A stretch of 32,573 nucleotides of DNA, from positions 1 through 32,573 of IMG/VR virus record IMGVR_UViG_3300037245_000905. One strand, 5' to 3'. Positions 24,982-32,528 of the stretch are shown here, piece by piece. Source of the DNA: a virus. The notes below the pieces were generated by a model. That model worked only from the letters and a program-made list of their open reading frames with translations. It was not told the DNA's origin and ran no database searches. Position 1 is the first letter of the stretch. Each line of letters opens with the position of its first letter. The translations under genes and the position numbers were made by a program.

Positions 24982-26798
24982 TAGTAAGCTCCTTGTCCTG
25001 CTTGTGGGGCACCACCTTGAGCGACTTGACCAGCCTCTTTGCCCGGCGATGCTATATCTCGTTTCATGGCGTAGCCACCGTTCTGTGCTATACCCGGTTG
25101 CGGCCCTGCCTTACGTGTTGATCCCGGTGTCCCTGCTCCAGCCTGTCCACCGCCGCCCTTGTTCTGAATCATCATCAGATACATTTCCAATTTCTGCTGG
25201 AATTCAGGATCGGTAAAAAGCTCTTGAACCCAGTCACCGATTTCGAGTTCCTCACCCGCCATAGTTAAGGCGTGCTGGAAGTTGAACGGCATACCGAGTT
25301 GCATCATCATCATGGCCGTATTAGCCAGAGCCGGTACTACATTGGTCATAAACTCCATCAAGCGTTTTGACCGAACAGCAGGGTCTAGCCGTGACATAGA
25401 CTTCGACCTGATCTTGTAGATATAGTCGTCAACGTCTCCACGCACCTGTGCGGGTGTCAACCTTACCTGCTCTTCTTCTTTTCCGGGTTGCCTACGTGCG
25501 AGTATAATGTCCATCAGGGGATCATTACGCAAGTACCAAGCACAGTCATGGCTGATGCCTGCTGTACCGTCATACAGGATGTCTCTTGAATCCTCTACAG
25601 AAATTTGAGCGTTACCCTGTAAGATGTTAGCCTGTGTAGCTGTCTCTGCTTCACTGGACGCACCGGAAATCTGATCCGGGTTGCCTGACATATAGTTGAA
25701 CCATACCTGCAACTGAGCAAGCATCTGCTCGTTACCTTTGTTCTGACCGCCGAATGATACTGTCTGGGCACCCTTCGGGTCGTCAGTAGCAACAGCTTCA
25801 CCGTTCTCAGCGTCAAGAATATCTTGAGCAACATCAGCGTGTGAAGGTTTGAACAACAAGATGTCTTTCTGGTCTTGCGACTGATCCAGAATCTTATTGA
25901 ACGTAGAGTTAGCTGCTCTGTGTAGATCGAAGTACAAACTCACAGGAGCAATAGGCATCGGGTTATCATCAACAGGAGGTGTGAAGCTCAAGTAACGATA
26001 AGGCCCAGTCTTAGGACCATAGTAATCAGTAATGCCGAGGTACTTCTCGAACGTCACTTCTCTCGGATCGGGAATAGTCACGAGAGCGTCAGCACCCGGA
26101 ACCCACAACTCGACCACATTGACTATATCCATCAGGTCTTTCATCTCGAAAGCACCAGCACGAGACCTCGATATCTCCGCTGTGGCCCGCGTATCACCAG
26201 TGTACATCGTAGCCGATGGTAACTTCATCACGAGATCATGGTCATATAAGTCACTGCCTAATAGATGGGCACGCGGTACGGATGTTCTGTTACCGACAAA
26301 CGACGACTCAGTTATGCTCTTACATAAAGGATCGATCACCCAGTCATCGAGGTCAACCAGAGAAACATAAATCTCGCCGGGATCAATCTGCTGGTTATCT
26401 ATAACGATATAACTGTCAGAAGCAGAGATACCAGTTTTCACTATGCCCATGCTGAACATGGCAGATACTACCCATGCACGCAACAGGGCTTTCAAGTTGA
26501 CCCGCTGTGCTATCTTATCCAAAGCCAACGACTGCAACTCAGCATAGTCTCTATACTCTAAGTTGTCAGTGGTAACTTCGTTACGCGGATTCCTACTAAC
26601 GATAGCCGGGACTATGGATCGAATAGCCGAGAACAGTAAGTTAATTGGCTGATCCCCGGTAAGGCCATAACTCTGCGAGTAGTACTGCCCGCAGAATTCT
26701 TTGATGAACATCGCCCTCGCACGACGAAACACTTTCAGCCGGTCGAAGCCTTTCCTCACCACTTCTTGTATCTTCATTGGACTTATTTGTTCAATCAT
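24981..26798 (-). CDS. Portal protein
   Basis: 605 residues, immediately downstream of the large terminase (two-base gap), the usual position of the portal ring that docks the packaging motor. N-terminal helices (RKGFDRLKVFRRARAMFIKE) lead to INLLFSAIRSIVPAIVSRNP, a pattern common in portals of environmental podoviruses. The middle holds GEIYVSLVDLDDWVIDPLC, then STFNKILDQSQDQ and SGNPDQISGASSEAETATQA, also typical. The C-terminus is a Gly/Gln-rich tail (QAGAGTPGSTRKAGPQPG). Start codon AT-rich with weak GGGAT upstream. Confidence 0.85.
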   Translation of the reverse strand: MIEQISPMKIQEVVRKGFDRLKVFRRARAMFIKEFCGQYYSQSYGLTGDQPINLLFSAIRSIVPAIVSRNPRNEVTTDNLEYRDYAELQSLALDKIAQRVNLKALLRAWVVSAMFSMGIVKTGISASDSYIVIDNQQIDPGEIYVSLVDLDDWVIDPLCKSITESSFVGNRTSVPRAHLLGSDLYDHDLVMKLPSATMYTGDTRATAEISRSRAGAFEMKDLMDIVNVVELWVPGADALVTIPDPREVTFEKYLGITDYYGPKTGPYRYLSFTPPVDDNPMPIAPVSLYFDLHRAANSTFNKILDQSQDQKDILLFKPSHADVAQDILDAENGEAVATDDPKGAQTVSFGGQNKGNEQMLAQLQVWFNYMSGNPDQISGASSEAETATQANILQGNAQISVEDSRDILYDGTAGISHDCAWYLRNDPLMDIILARRQPGKEEEQVRLTPAQVRGDVDDYIYKIRSKSMSRLDPAVRSKRLMEFMTNVVPALANTAMMMMQLGMPFNFQHALTMAGEELEIGDWVQELFTDPEFQQKLEMYLMMIQNKGGGGQAGAGTPGSTRKAGPQPGIAQNGGYAMKRDIASPGKEAGQVAQGGAPQAGQGAY

Positions 26799-26800
26799 AG

Positions 26801-28735
26801 TTATCCCGAAAAGTTATATTTCATTCTCCTAGTTTTATTCCTCTTGTTAAGGAATTTCTTCTTCTTCATAACCTTCTCCATCCTCGCCCCAGTAGAGTTC
26901 TGTGGGGGTTTTATGCCGGATGACTTCGACATGAGGACAGTATCTTTACCCTCCTCAAGCGTGAGTGCATCAGCAATAACACAGTCACCATGAGTCTTCC
27001 TCGCTGATGCGTTCTCCTGAACTAAATCCGCTGGCCCGATGTACCCACTTGGGAAGTAGATGTAGTAGAGAACTTCATTAAGAGCAAACTCTGAATGATT
27101 GATGTAGCCACCGTGAGCAAGTACCCTATCGTACATGGTGAGTAACGCATTCTTTGAAGTCGGGTCGGCGTGCCAACCATATTTCTTCGTTTGGGTATCG
27201 GTAGTTTGTCCCTCGACTAATTTTTTGAAGTAGTGAGGGTACTCGAACTTGATGACTACCATACGCCCGAAGTCCCAGCCGGGTCCATTCATTTCCCACT
27301 TCAGCAGCGGGAGACGATGTGGTAGCTTACCACCAACCCAGATGGCTAACGCTACGGCCACCCTTGCGAGTTCATACGCTGGGGTATTCGCGTCTCGCCA
27401 TTCAGCTATCTTCTCGCCGGTCTCCCTGCACTTCACGGATAAAACTGAATTGGACGCTCCCTGTCCTTTGCTGACATCGATACCAATCCGGTATGATAAG
27501 GACTGATCTGGCCTCCCCATCACAAGATGAGTCCAGACTCGGAGAGGGCCGCTTGCGTTACGATTGATGTTAACGCAGTTCAAGTCCCTGCGTTTAACGT
27601 AGTCTGCAACATCGTCATTAGATATAGTTTTCTTAATATCGATGACGTGTCTCGTCAGCGGCTCAGAAGCGTGAAACGCAAGATGCTTCTGAATATTTTC
27701 AGCGGAAAAGAACATCTCACCAGACTCGACATCCTGTGCAAGAACTTCCTGTGCGAGATGCCTCGGACTACGGATAGACTCCTCTATGTCGAACCACGGT
27801 GATCTGATCTCGTAGCCGCCGAGTGGTTTCTCTTCGACATGCCTTCCAGCACCCTTCTCAGGATGCTCCCAGTAAGGTAGCTGGAAAACTTTGATCTGCC
27901 CTGATTTTTTCCAGCGACTGTACTCTGTACCAGCACCGGCAGGAGTTGAATTGATGATACGCATCAGTGCGACATCTCGTGTTGCTGATCGCATCTCGTT
28001 ACCAAATTCCACTTTTGAAAATTCGTCGAGCAGGGCAATCAATCTCCTATCGCCTGATCCTGCGTGCTTCGTCGTGGATTCCCCATCGATTGTGGCCCCT
28101 GTCAACGAGTTGTGCATGTGCATTTTGGTTCTGTTCTTATCGCCCGGTAGAATATCCGGTGGTAGCATCCAGTCAGGAAGCCACTCATTTATCTTATCAT
28201 GTTTCTGAAATAGTGCCTTGTGATTTCCAGTCTGATCCACGTAGTCTCGCGTCCTAGACATCTCAAGTAACTGCGGTCCTTTAGGGTGGAACAGCCACAG
28301 CCAGTGGAGGAAAACCACACAGCACCAAGAGGCACCCATGTCACGGCACTTAGAAATAAGTATATCTTTGGCATGTTTAAGGTGATCCTCAAACCTATTA
28401 AATAGATCATCTTGTATCTCCCACGATATAAAAGGAACGTGAGGGCTTAAAGATTCGATACGCTCACCAGTAACCGGGTCAACGTCAAACTGATGGTACG
28501 TCCACACAAAAGCGTTTACCCAGTATAGTAAGGATTCACTACATGCGGCCATCAAGTCACTTTGTAGGATCGGGTCATTTTCAGCTTCAGCTAAAATTCG
28601 TCCCTTCCAAGCTATATTTTCATCAGGGCCTTTCGGCAGGATCAACCCGGTCTTTGGGTCTTTCCAAAACCTGTCATTCTTCGGGAAGGGTGTCGATAGG
28701 CTCGGCTTGCAATTTTGCGTCAAGATCATTGTCAC
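26801..28735 (-). CDS. terL: Terminase large subunit
   Basis: The packaging ATPase-nuclease. Walker A-like SKCRDMGASW near residue 128, Walker B LIALLDEF near 230, then the RNase H-like nuclease domain: GIDVSKGQGASNS near 415, LKWEMNGPG near 480, and HGDCVIADALTLE near 581, which supply the acidic residues. The first 62 bases overlap the small-subunit candidate. The frame opens with GTG at 28735 and an ATG at 28729; neither has a strong ribosome binding site, so translation may be coupled. Confidence 0.92.
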   Translation of the reverse strand: MTMILTQNCKPSLSTPFPKNDRFWKDPKTGLILPKGPDENIAWKGRILAEAENDPILQSDLMAACSESLLYWVNAFVWTYHQFDVDPVTGERIESLSPHVPFISWEIQDDLFNRFEDHLKHAKDILISKCRDMGASWCCVVFLHWLWLFHPKGPQLLEMSRTRDYVDQTGNHKALFQKHDKINEWLPDWMLPPDILPGDKNRTKMHMHNSLTGATIDGESTTKHAGSGDRRLIALLDEFSKVEFGNEMRSATRDVALMRIINSTPAGAGTEYSRWKKSGQIKVFQLPYWEHPEKGAGRHVEEKPLGGYEIRSPWFDIEESIRSPRHLAQEVLAQDVESGEMFFSAENIQKHLAFHASEPLTRHVIDIKKTISNDDVADYVKRRDLNCVNINRNASGPLRVWTHLVMGRPDQSLSYRIGIDVSKGQGASNSVLSVKCRETGEKIAEWRDANTPAYELARVAVALAIWVGGKLPHRLPLLKWEMNGPGWDFGRMVVIKFEYPHYFKKLVEGQTTDTQTKKYGWHADPTSKNALLTMYDRVLAHGGYINHSEFALNEVLYYIYFPSGYIGPADLVQENASARKTHGDCVIADALTLEEGKDTVLMSKSSGIKPPQNSTGARMEKVMKKKKFLNKRNKTRRMKYNFSG

Positions 28736-29186
28736 CCAATGCTAATGAATTTAACCGTTTCTTGTTTTCTGCCGAGACCTTCTTTGGCAACGTCATTCTC
28801 TTATCATCACTTGTGTCAGTCTGCGCAGCCCTACCCTCGATACGATCCCAGATAAGTGCGATCATGCCACGGTCAGGAACTGATATGATCTCAACACCGT
28901 TCTTATCGACGACCTTACTGCCGAGTGCGAGCTTGAACATCGTCCTAGCCAGTGCCTCGGCTTTAGTAACCATGTCACCTTCCGGGCCTAGCTCGGTATC
29001 TTCCTGAGCGATCACGCGAAGGTGGTGTGAAAGTAGACGCCCGGCACGAGCCTTAGACCCAAGTACCGATGGCACTTTAGGTTTAGGTGGTGGGGGAATT
29101 TTTTTGGTTTGGATGTCTACAACTTTAGGTTTGCTTTTTTTAGACGGCTTTGGCTTGTCATCCGGTGTCGGTGGGTTTGGTGCCAT
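28674..29186 (-). CDS. Putative terminase small subunit
   Basis: 170 residues just upstream of the large terminase and overlapping it, the usual place for the DNA-recognising subunit. A Pro/Lys-rich N-terminus (PKPSKKSKPKVVDIQTKK) precedes a helical core (ARAGRLLSHHLRVIAQEDTE; TKAEALARTMFKLAL; PDRGMIALIWDRIEGR). AGGAG lies seven bases before the ATG. No diagnostic motif is visible, so the name rests on position and helical content. Confidence 0.6.
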   Translation of the reverse strand: MAPNPPTPDDKPKPSKKSKPKVVDIQTKKIPPPPKPKVPSVLGSKARAGRLLSHHLRVIAQEDTELGPEGDMVTKAEALARTMFKLALGSKVVDKNGVEIISVPDRGMIALIWDRIEGRAAQTDTSDDKRMTLPKKVSAENKKRLNSLALGDNDLDAKLQAEPIDTLPEE

Positions 29187-29622
29187 ATTTCATCTCCTGT
29201 ATTTCATTCAAGTAATAGGATGCAGCATTGGCGGCCCACTCAAGAGTTATCTCACAGTCCTCTTCACTCAGTTCCATCAGCTTAAAGACATACGGCTGAC
29301 CGTACTTTACTTCCATGAATCGAAAATACTTCAGCCACTCACCCTGTCTCTCGATGTTGCACTTGTAACATTGTGAATGAACGCACGTAGGGTCGAACAG
29401 AATTGAATCCATCCGACCCGGAATGAAATGACCGGCTTGTAGTTTTCCCATTGGATACTTGCTGCCACACGTACAGCACTTACCGTGAGTAAGAGTTCCA
29501 GTGGTCTCAAGGCAATCACGCAATCGGATGTAGACTGAGAAAATTTTCCAGAGTGCCGTCTTAAACTTCGTCGGTGTGAAATCACCAGTCTTAGTTCTCT
29601 TCTTACGCTTGGCCTTTGCCAT
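29158..29622 (-). CDS. NinG-like zinc recombination protein
   Basis: 154 residues from the ATG at 29622 (GGGGTGG just upstream; the longer frame to 29682 overlaps a neighbour heavily). Basic N-terminus (MAKAKRKKRTKTG), then ALWKIFSVYIRLRDCLETTG, a CCTCGSK zinc knuckle, GKLQAGHFIPGR, DPTCVHSQCYKCN and a KYG end. This is the layout of lambda NinG (Rap), which acts on branched recombination intermediates; the AGHF and CxxC pairs look like an HNH-type zinc fold. Its place beside the terminase is unusual; it may resolve DNA branches before packaging. Confidence 0.8.
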   Translation of the reverse strand: MAKAKRKKRTKTGDFTPTKFKTALWKIFSVYIRLRDCLETTGTLTHGKCCTCGSKYPMGKLQAGHFIPGRMDSILFDPTCVHSQCYKCNIERQGEWLKYFRFMEVKYGQPYVFKLMELSEEDCEITLEWAANAASYYLNEIQEMKYGTKPTDTG

Positions 29623-29797
29623 ATCCACCCCCCGCTTTCTTACGGAAGAAGTCACGCTCCCTTCGCGTGGCCTCGACATCAAATTTCAGGTAGGTGATTG
29701 CGATACTCATTTCGCCGAATAACCTTTTCATCGACTCTAGGACTGCCATGTATTCAGCGATTGTTTTTGGTTCTGGTTTTTCGTCTTTAGCATCCAT
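29603..29797 (-). CDS. Small helical protein, 64 residues
   Basis: GGGAG lies about five bases before the start. A single long helix (IAEYMAVLESMKRLFGEMSI and TRRERDFFRKKAGG) with a Gly-rich tail. It overlaps the NinG-like start by 20 bases. Family unknown. Confidence 0.58.
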   Translation of the reverse strand: MDAKDEKPEPKTIAEYMAVLESMKRLFGEMSIAITYLKFDVEATRRERDFFRKKAGGGYGKGQA

Positions 29798-29811
29798 GTT
29801 GCTCCCAATGT

Positions 29812-30144
29812 TTACTCAGACAACTTGCGTAGATACCCGACTCCACTGTTTACGTTAGTGGCGTAATGTAGAGTAGTTACCCCGTTTGGTATAGTTATGA
29901 TGATAGTCCCGTAAATAGGACAGGCCCAGATGATGTTAGCCGGGGTAGTAGTCGCAGCTATACCAAAGATAAAGCCGCCGAGTATCATCGAAGTAAATGC
30001 GTATGTGGCACCAGCTACAACCGTTGCTGTGCCGTTAGCTAATGCAGTGCCGTTAGTGAGAGTCTGACCCGATGCTGCAATGGGATCAGGTGCATCGGCT
30101 GGAGGTACTCTGTGACCAGCGTTATCGGATAAAAAAGTTTCCAT
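29812..30144 (-). CDS. Hypothetical protein, 110 residues
   Basis: GAGGAG lies just upstream of the ATG. An N-terminal polar part is followed by a hydrophobic beta-rich domain (ATVVAGATYAFTSMILGGFI, IIITIPNGVTTLHYATNVNS). I recall similar small domains (YAFT...GG...TTLHYATD) in phage accessory structural proteins, but the role is unknown. Could be a minor virion component. Confidence 0.6.
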   Translation of the reverse strand: METFLSDNAGHRVPPADAPDPIAASGQTLTNGTALANGTATVVAGATYAFTSMILGGFIFGIAATTTPANIIWACPIYGTIIITIPNGVTTLHYATNVNSGVGYLRKLSE

Positions 30145-30160
30145 GTTAACTCCTCAAAAA

Positions 30161-30433
30161 TTATTTTTTAGTTCGGCGAAATCCAAGTCGCCAGAGAAAT
30201 CTGGCTACGTCTTCTGTCTGGCTAAATCCTTCTTCGTCATGCAAATATTTATCAGGTACACCAATCGCGTGTAGAGCTTCGTGCAAAGCTGCATTAAGGT
30301 GTCTCTGTTTCTTTCCGGGTACTAATAAAATCTCAGGGGCAGTTTCATCGTCAGGCACGTCACACACGCCGTCTATCCTATCGGCGAATTCTATCTTGTA
30401 GGTCACTCCATTGAATGTGTGCGTCCTAATCAT
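30161..30433 (-). CDS. Zinc-metallopeptidase-like small protein
   Basis: 90 residues. HEALHAIGV near 51-59 fits HExxH, the zinc site of zincins, and EDVARFLWRLGF downstream has acidic residues placed as a possible third ligand, as in small phage metallopeptidases. The N-terminus is beta-rich (HTFNGVTYKIEFADRIDGVC). The substrate is unknown; assembly cleavage or action on a host factor are both possible. It lies just after a terminator, with its start 10 bases beyond the T run and only GGGGG as a ribosome binding site. Confidence 0.7.
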   Translation of the reverse strand: MIRTHTFNGVTYKIEFADRIDGVCDVPDDETAPEILLVPGKKQRHLNAALHEALHAIGVPDKYLHDEEGFSQTEDVARFLWRLGFRRTKK

Positions 30434-30442
30434 GGTGCCCCC

Positions 30443-30485
30443 AAAAAATTAAAGTGGGGGCGGCCCGCAGGCTCAACCCCCCACT
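30443..30485 (-). terminator. Rho-independent terminator
   Basis: On the - strand AGTGGGGG (30485-30478) pairs with CCCCCACT (30460-30453) over eight bases around a GC-rich loop that has its own GCC/GGC pairing, followed by TTAATTTTTT. It lies between the 40-residue membrane gene and the metallopeptidase-like gene. Confidence 0.8.
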
Positions 30486-30544
30486 ATTCATTTACGGTGT
30501 AAACGGTTCTGGCAGATTTCCCCGCCCCCCTGTTGCCTACGCCG

Positions 30545-30667
30545 TTAATTCATGTGCTTATCGTATATTTCCTCTAACTTCTTCCTACACTTGGCGTAAT
30601 TACAGTACGCAAATACAAATAACGCAGTTTGAGCTACTGCTATCGCTACGAGCAAGTAAATAACCAT
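30545..30667 (-). CDS. Small membrane protein, 40 residues
   Basis: Starts MVIYLLVAIAVAQTALFVFA, one membrane segment, then a short basic tail (CNYAKCRKKLEEIYDKHMN). The ATG overlaps the previous stop (TGATG) and GAGG lies eight bases upstream, so it is a genuine short gene. The membrane segment with charged C-terminus could be a holin-like or membrane-regulator peptide; nothing more specific is visible. Confidence 0.6.
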   Translation of the reverse strand: MVIYLLVAIAVAQTALFVFAYCNYAKCRKKLEEIYDKHMN

Positions 30668-31026
30668 CAGTTCATCCTCTTCTTCCGCATGGCGTAATCG
30701 ATACCTGCTCGTCTCGCATTACCCATTTGTTTCTGGTCGATGATCTTGGAAAGAGTACTCTGCATAACGCCGGGATTCGACATCATCATCATCTCTACAC
30801 AGAACTCATCGAAGGGCATATCTTTCTTCTCGAAGCCATCGTACAACTTTTTGAAAGCCTTCTTCGTCTCATGCGGGATGCTCGCGAATATTTCATCCTT
30901 GGTGGTCGGCTGCGACTTGATAGGCTCTGTCGGCTCTTTGACCCCTTCATCAACTTCTTGCTCGCCCATGCAACCAAGCATCTCAGGGGTGATGTCTTCT
31001 TGTTTGAAATCTTCGTTACTTACCAT
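30667..31026 (-). CDS. Hypothetical protein, 119 residues
   Basis: The ATG at 31026 has GGAGG six bases upstream; the frame stays open further up, but that would overlap the previous gene heavily and start without a ribosome binding site. Acidic N-terminus (EDFKQEDITPEMLGCMGEQE), then helices (ETKKAFKKLYDGFEKKDMPF, EFCVEMMMMSNPGVMQSTLS) and a basic tail. Unknown. Confidence 0.6.
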   Translation of the reverse strand: MVSNEDFKQEDITPEMLGCMGEQEVDEGVKEPTEPIKSQPTTKDEIFASIPHETKKAFKKLYDGFEKKDMPFDEFCVEMMMMSNPGVMQSTLSKIIDQKQMGNARRAGIDYAMRKKRMN

Positions 31027-31675
31027 CGGTGTCCTCCGAATCGGTAATAGTTTTTTCCTCAACAGGAGAAGCAGCCTCAATCGAGGAAATCTCAAGAGCT
31101 TTCTGCAAATCGGCAAACTTCTGGTCATGCTTCACGATTGCGGTCTCTGGTTCCACCAACTTTACATAAGTTAGCTTACGCCCTTGCTCGTCTATCTTTG
31201 TGTCGCCGGGCTTCGGGTCATCAATCTTACTTTTTTCATGGGCTTCAATGCACTCGGCCCGGAGCTTTTCGGAGCAGTCTTCGTATGAATCTTCCTTCCA
31301 CATATCCTCAAGGACCTCGATCCTCTTCTGATACCCAAGTAATTGCTTCTCGCTCTCAGCTATTTCGTCAACGAGCATGTTGTTCGTCTCTTTTGCCTTC
31401 TCAAGATCACGAAGGAGATTACTATTCGTCTCCATTATCTCAAGGAACTTCTCTTGCGATACAGTGCTAAGATACTTATCCCTAACAGTGAAGGCACACT
31501 CGATCTCCACAGTCTCCCAGTTCATTTTGAACTTGTTCACGGAAACAATGACTAGATCGGGATTCAGCTTCTGAAAATGTCGGATGCCCTGCGACTTACT
31601 AATCACTGAACCTTCTTTTCCGATGTCGTCACGAGGGTAGTTCACCTCAACTTGTCTTACTGGTGCTGCTGCCAT
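31016..31675 (-). CDS. Coiled-coil protein, 219 residues
   Basis: N-terminal beta-like part (VEVNYPRDDIGKEGSV; LVIVSVNKFKMNWETVEI), then a long charged heptad region (FLEIMETNSNLLRDLEKAKE; ESEKQLLGYQKRIEVLEDMW) and a polar acidic C-terminus. Likely dimeric or trimeric. Function unknown. Its end overlaps the next gene by 11 bases. Confidence 0.62.
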   Translation of the reverse strand: MAAAPVRQVEVNYPRDDIGKEGSVISKSQGIRHFQKLNPDLVIVSVNKFKMNWETVEIECAFTVRDKYLSTVSQEKFLEIMETNSNLLRDLEKAKETNNMLVDEIAESEKQLLGYQKRIEVLEDMWKEDSYEDCSEKLRAECIEAHEKSKIDDPKPGDTKIDEQGRKLTYVKLVEPETAIVKHDQKFADLQKALEISSIEAASPVEEKTITDSEDTDGK

Positions 31676-31682
31676 AATTTTT

Positions 31683-31700
31683 CTCTCAACAAAGGGTTAA
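31683..31700 (-). promoter_or_regulatory. Leader box (TTAACCCTTTGTTGAGAG)
   Basis: Shared leader motif before the coiled-coil gene; GAGAG ends eight bases before-range of the ATG at 31675 and would serve as ribosome binding site. Confidence 0.5.
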
Positions 31701-31708
31701 CTACTAAT

Positions 31709-31993
31709 TCAGAACTGACACGGCTCGCTAGGATTCTCCGGTACCCATGATACCACACAGTATCCTATAACGTCTCCTTCGTGGTCCCTCACTACTCCGG
31801 GGGCCGGGCATAGCATTACATGAACGCCATTGAATACCCGATGGAAGAAATGGCCGATCCCACAGTATAAAGTTTCAGGGCTGTTAATCACTATCGTTGC
31901 CAGTGTCCCGCCTTCGAGACCATACACTGTGTAGGTGCGACTGGTCTCACCAGAGATATCGTGTGCTTTGACTTCGCCTTTTCCTGTTAACAT
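31709..31993 (-). CDS. Hypothetical protein, 94 residues
   Basis: Beta-rich (SRTYTVYGLEGGTLATIVIN) with a central HFFHRVFNGVHVMLCPAPG and a C-terminal VIGYCVVSWVPENP. No family recognised. GGAGAG in the shared leader box precedes its start; the tRNA lies just upstream. Confidence 0.58.
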   Translation of the reverse strand: MLTGKGEVKAHDISGETSRTYTVYGLEGGTLATIVINSPETLYCGIGHFFHRVFNGVHVMLCPAPGVVRDHEGDVIGYCVVSWVPENPSEPCQF

Positions 31994-31998
31994 TTTTA

Positions 31999-32016
31999 CT
32001 CTCCAACAAGGGTTAA
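31999..32016 (-). promoter_or_regulatory. Leader box (TTAACCCTTGTTGGAGAG)
   Basis: Shared leader motif between the tRNA and the 94-residue gene; the strongest match to the consensus. Confidence 0.5.
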
Positions 32017-32024
32017 TTATTAAG

Positions 32025-32096
32025 TCCGACCGATGGGACTCGAACCCACACCCCCTGATCCACAGTCAGGTACTCTGCCGATTGAGCTACGGAAGG
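32025..32096 (-). tRNA. tRNA-His (GTG), imperfect acceptor stem
   Basis: A 72-base cloverleaf on the - strand. D arm GCTC/GAGT; anticodon arm CCTGA/TCAGG with loop CTGTGGA, anticodon GTG (His); T arm GTGGG-TTCGAGT-CCCAT. The acceptor stem CCTTCCG / CGGTCGG has two mismatches (positions 3-70 and 4-69). There is no encoded CCA, position -1 is A rather than G, and the discriminator is A rather than the C usual for bacterial tRNA-His. It may be a decayed or unusual tRNA. Confidence 0.75.
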
Positions 32097-32100
32097 TATC

Positions 32101-32106
32101 ATTATA
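32101..32106 (-). promoter_or_regulatory. Possible -10 element upstream of the tRNA
   Basis: TATAAT on the - strand, four bases before the tRNA 5' end. No good -35 hexamer is seen at 16-18 bases (ATAAAT at 17), so the promoter is uncertain. Confidence 0.3.
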
Positions 32107-32168
32107 AGGGAGAACCCTGTGGGATTTATTCATTACCCAATTTTTCCGTGTGTGCTTTACGGCAGGGA

Positions 32169-32528
32169 TCATTTATCTTTTCTTACAAAAAATTCCAAGA
32201 AAGGAAAAGGCTTCGGCTCCTCAACTGTTCCACCGCCTCCATACGAAGTGTCGATAAATAAATCTGCATACGGGATCGGAGTAAGCTCTACATTAAATTC
32301 ATCGTCGAACCCGATTTTTGTTATTCCCGGCTTGAGCATGTCATCATGCAGCCCGAACACTTTAATGTGGTCATCGACAATATACTGAATGACTCGCTCG
32401 AAAGTTTTTGCCTTTTCCTTCAGTTCCTTTTCTTCTGTAGTCACCGAAACTTTAACTGGCGGGTGGTCAAAGTTACCCACGCACTTGTGCATCGCCATTA
32501 AACTTTTTACAAATCCCTCAGAATCCAT
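32169..32528 (-). CDS. Hypothetical protein, 119 residues
   Basis: The ATG at 32528 has GAAAGGG five bases upstream and overlaps the upstream stop (TAATG); the longer frame to 32549 would need a TTG start. A polar helical N-terminus (EKELKEKAKTFERVIQYIVD) is followed by a beta-rich end (FDDEFNVELTPIPYADLFID). Unknown. It is followed downstream by the tRNA. Confidence 0.6.
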   Translation of the reverse strand: MDSEGFVKSLMAMHKCVGNFDHPPVKVSVTTEEKELKEKAKTFERVIQYIVDDHIKVFGLHDDMLKPGITKIGFDDEFNVELTPIPYADLFIDTSYGGGGTVEEPKPFPFLEFFVRKDK

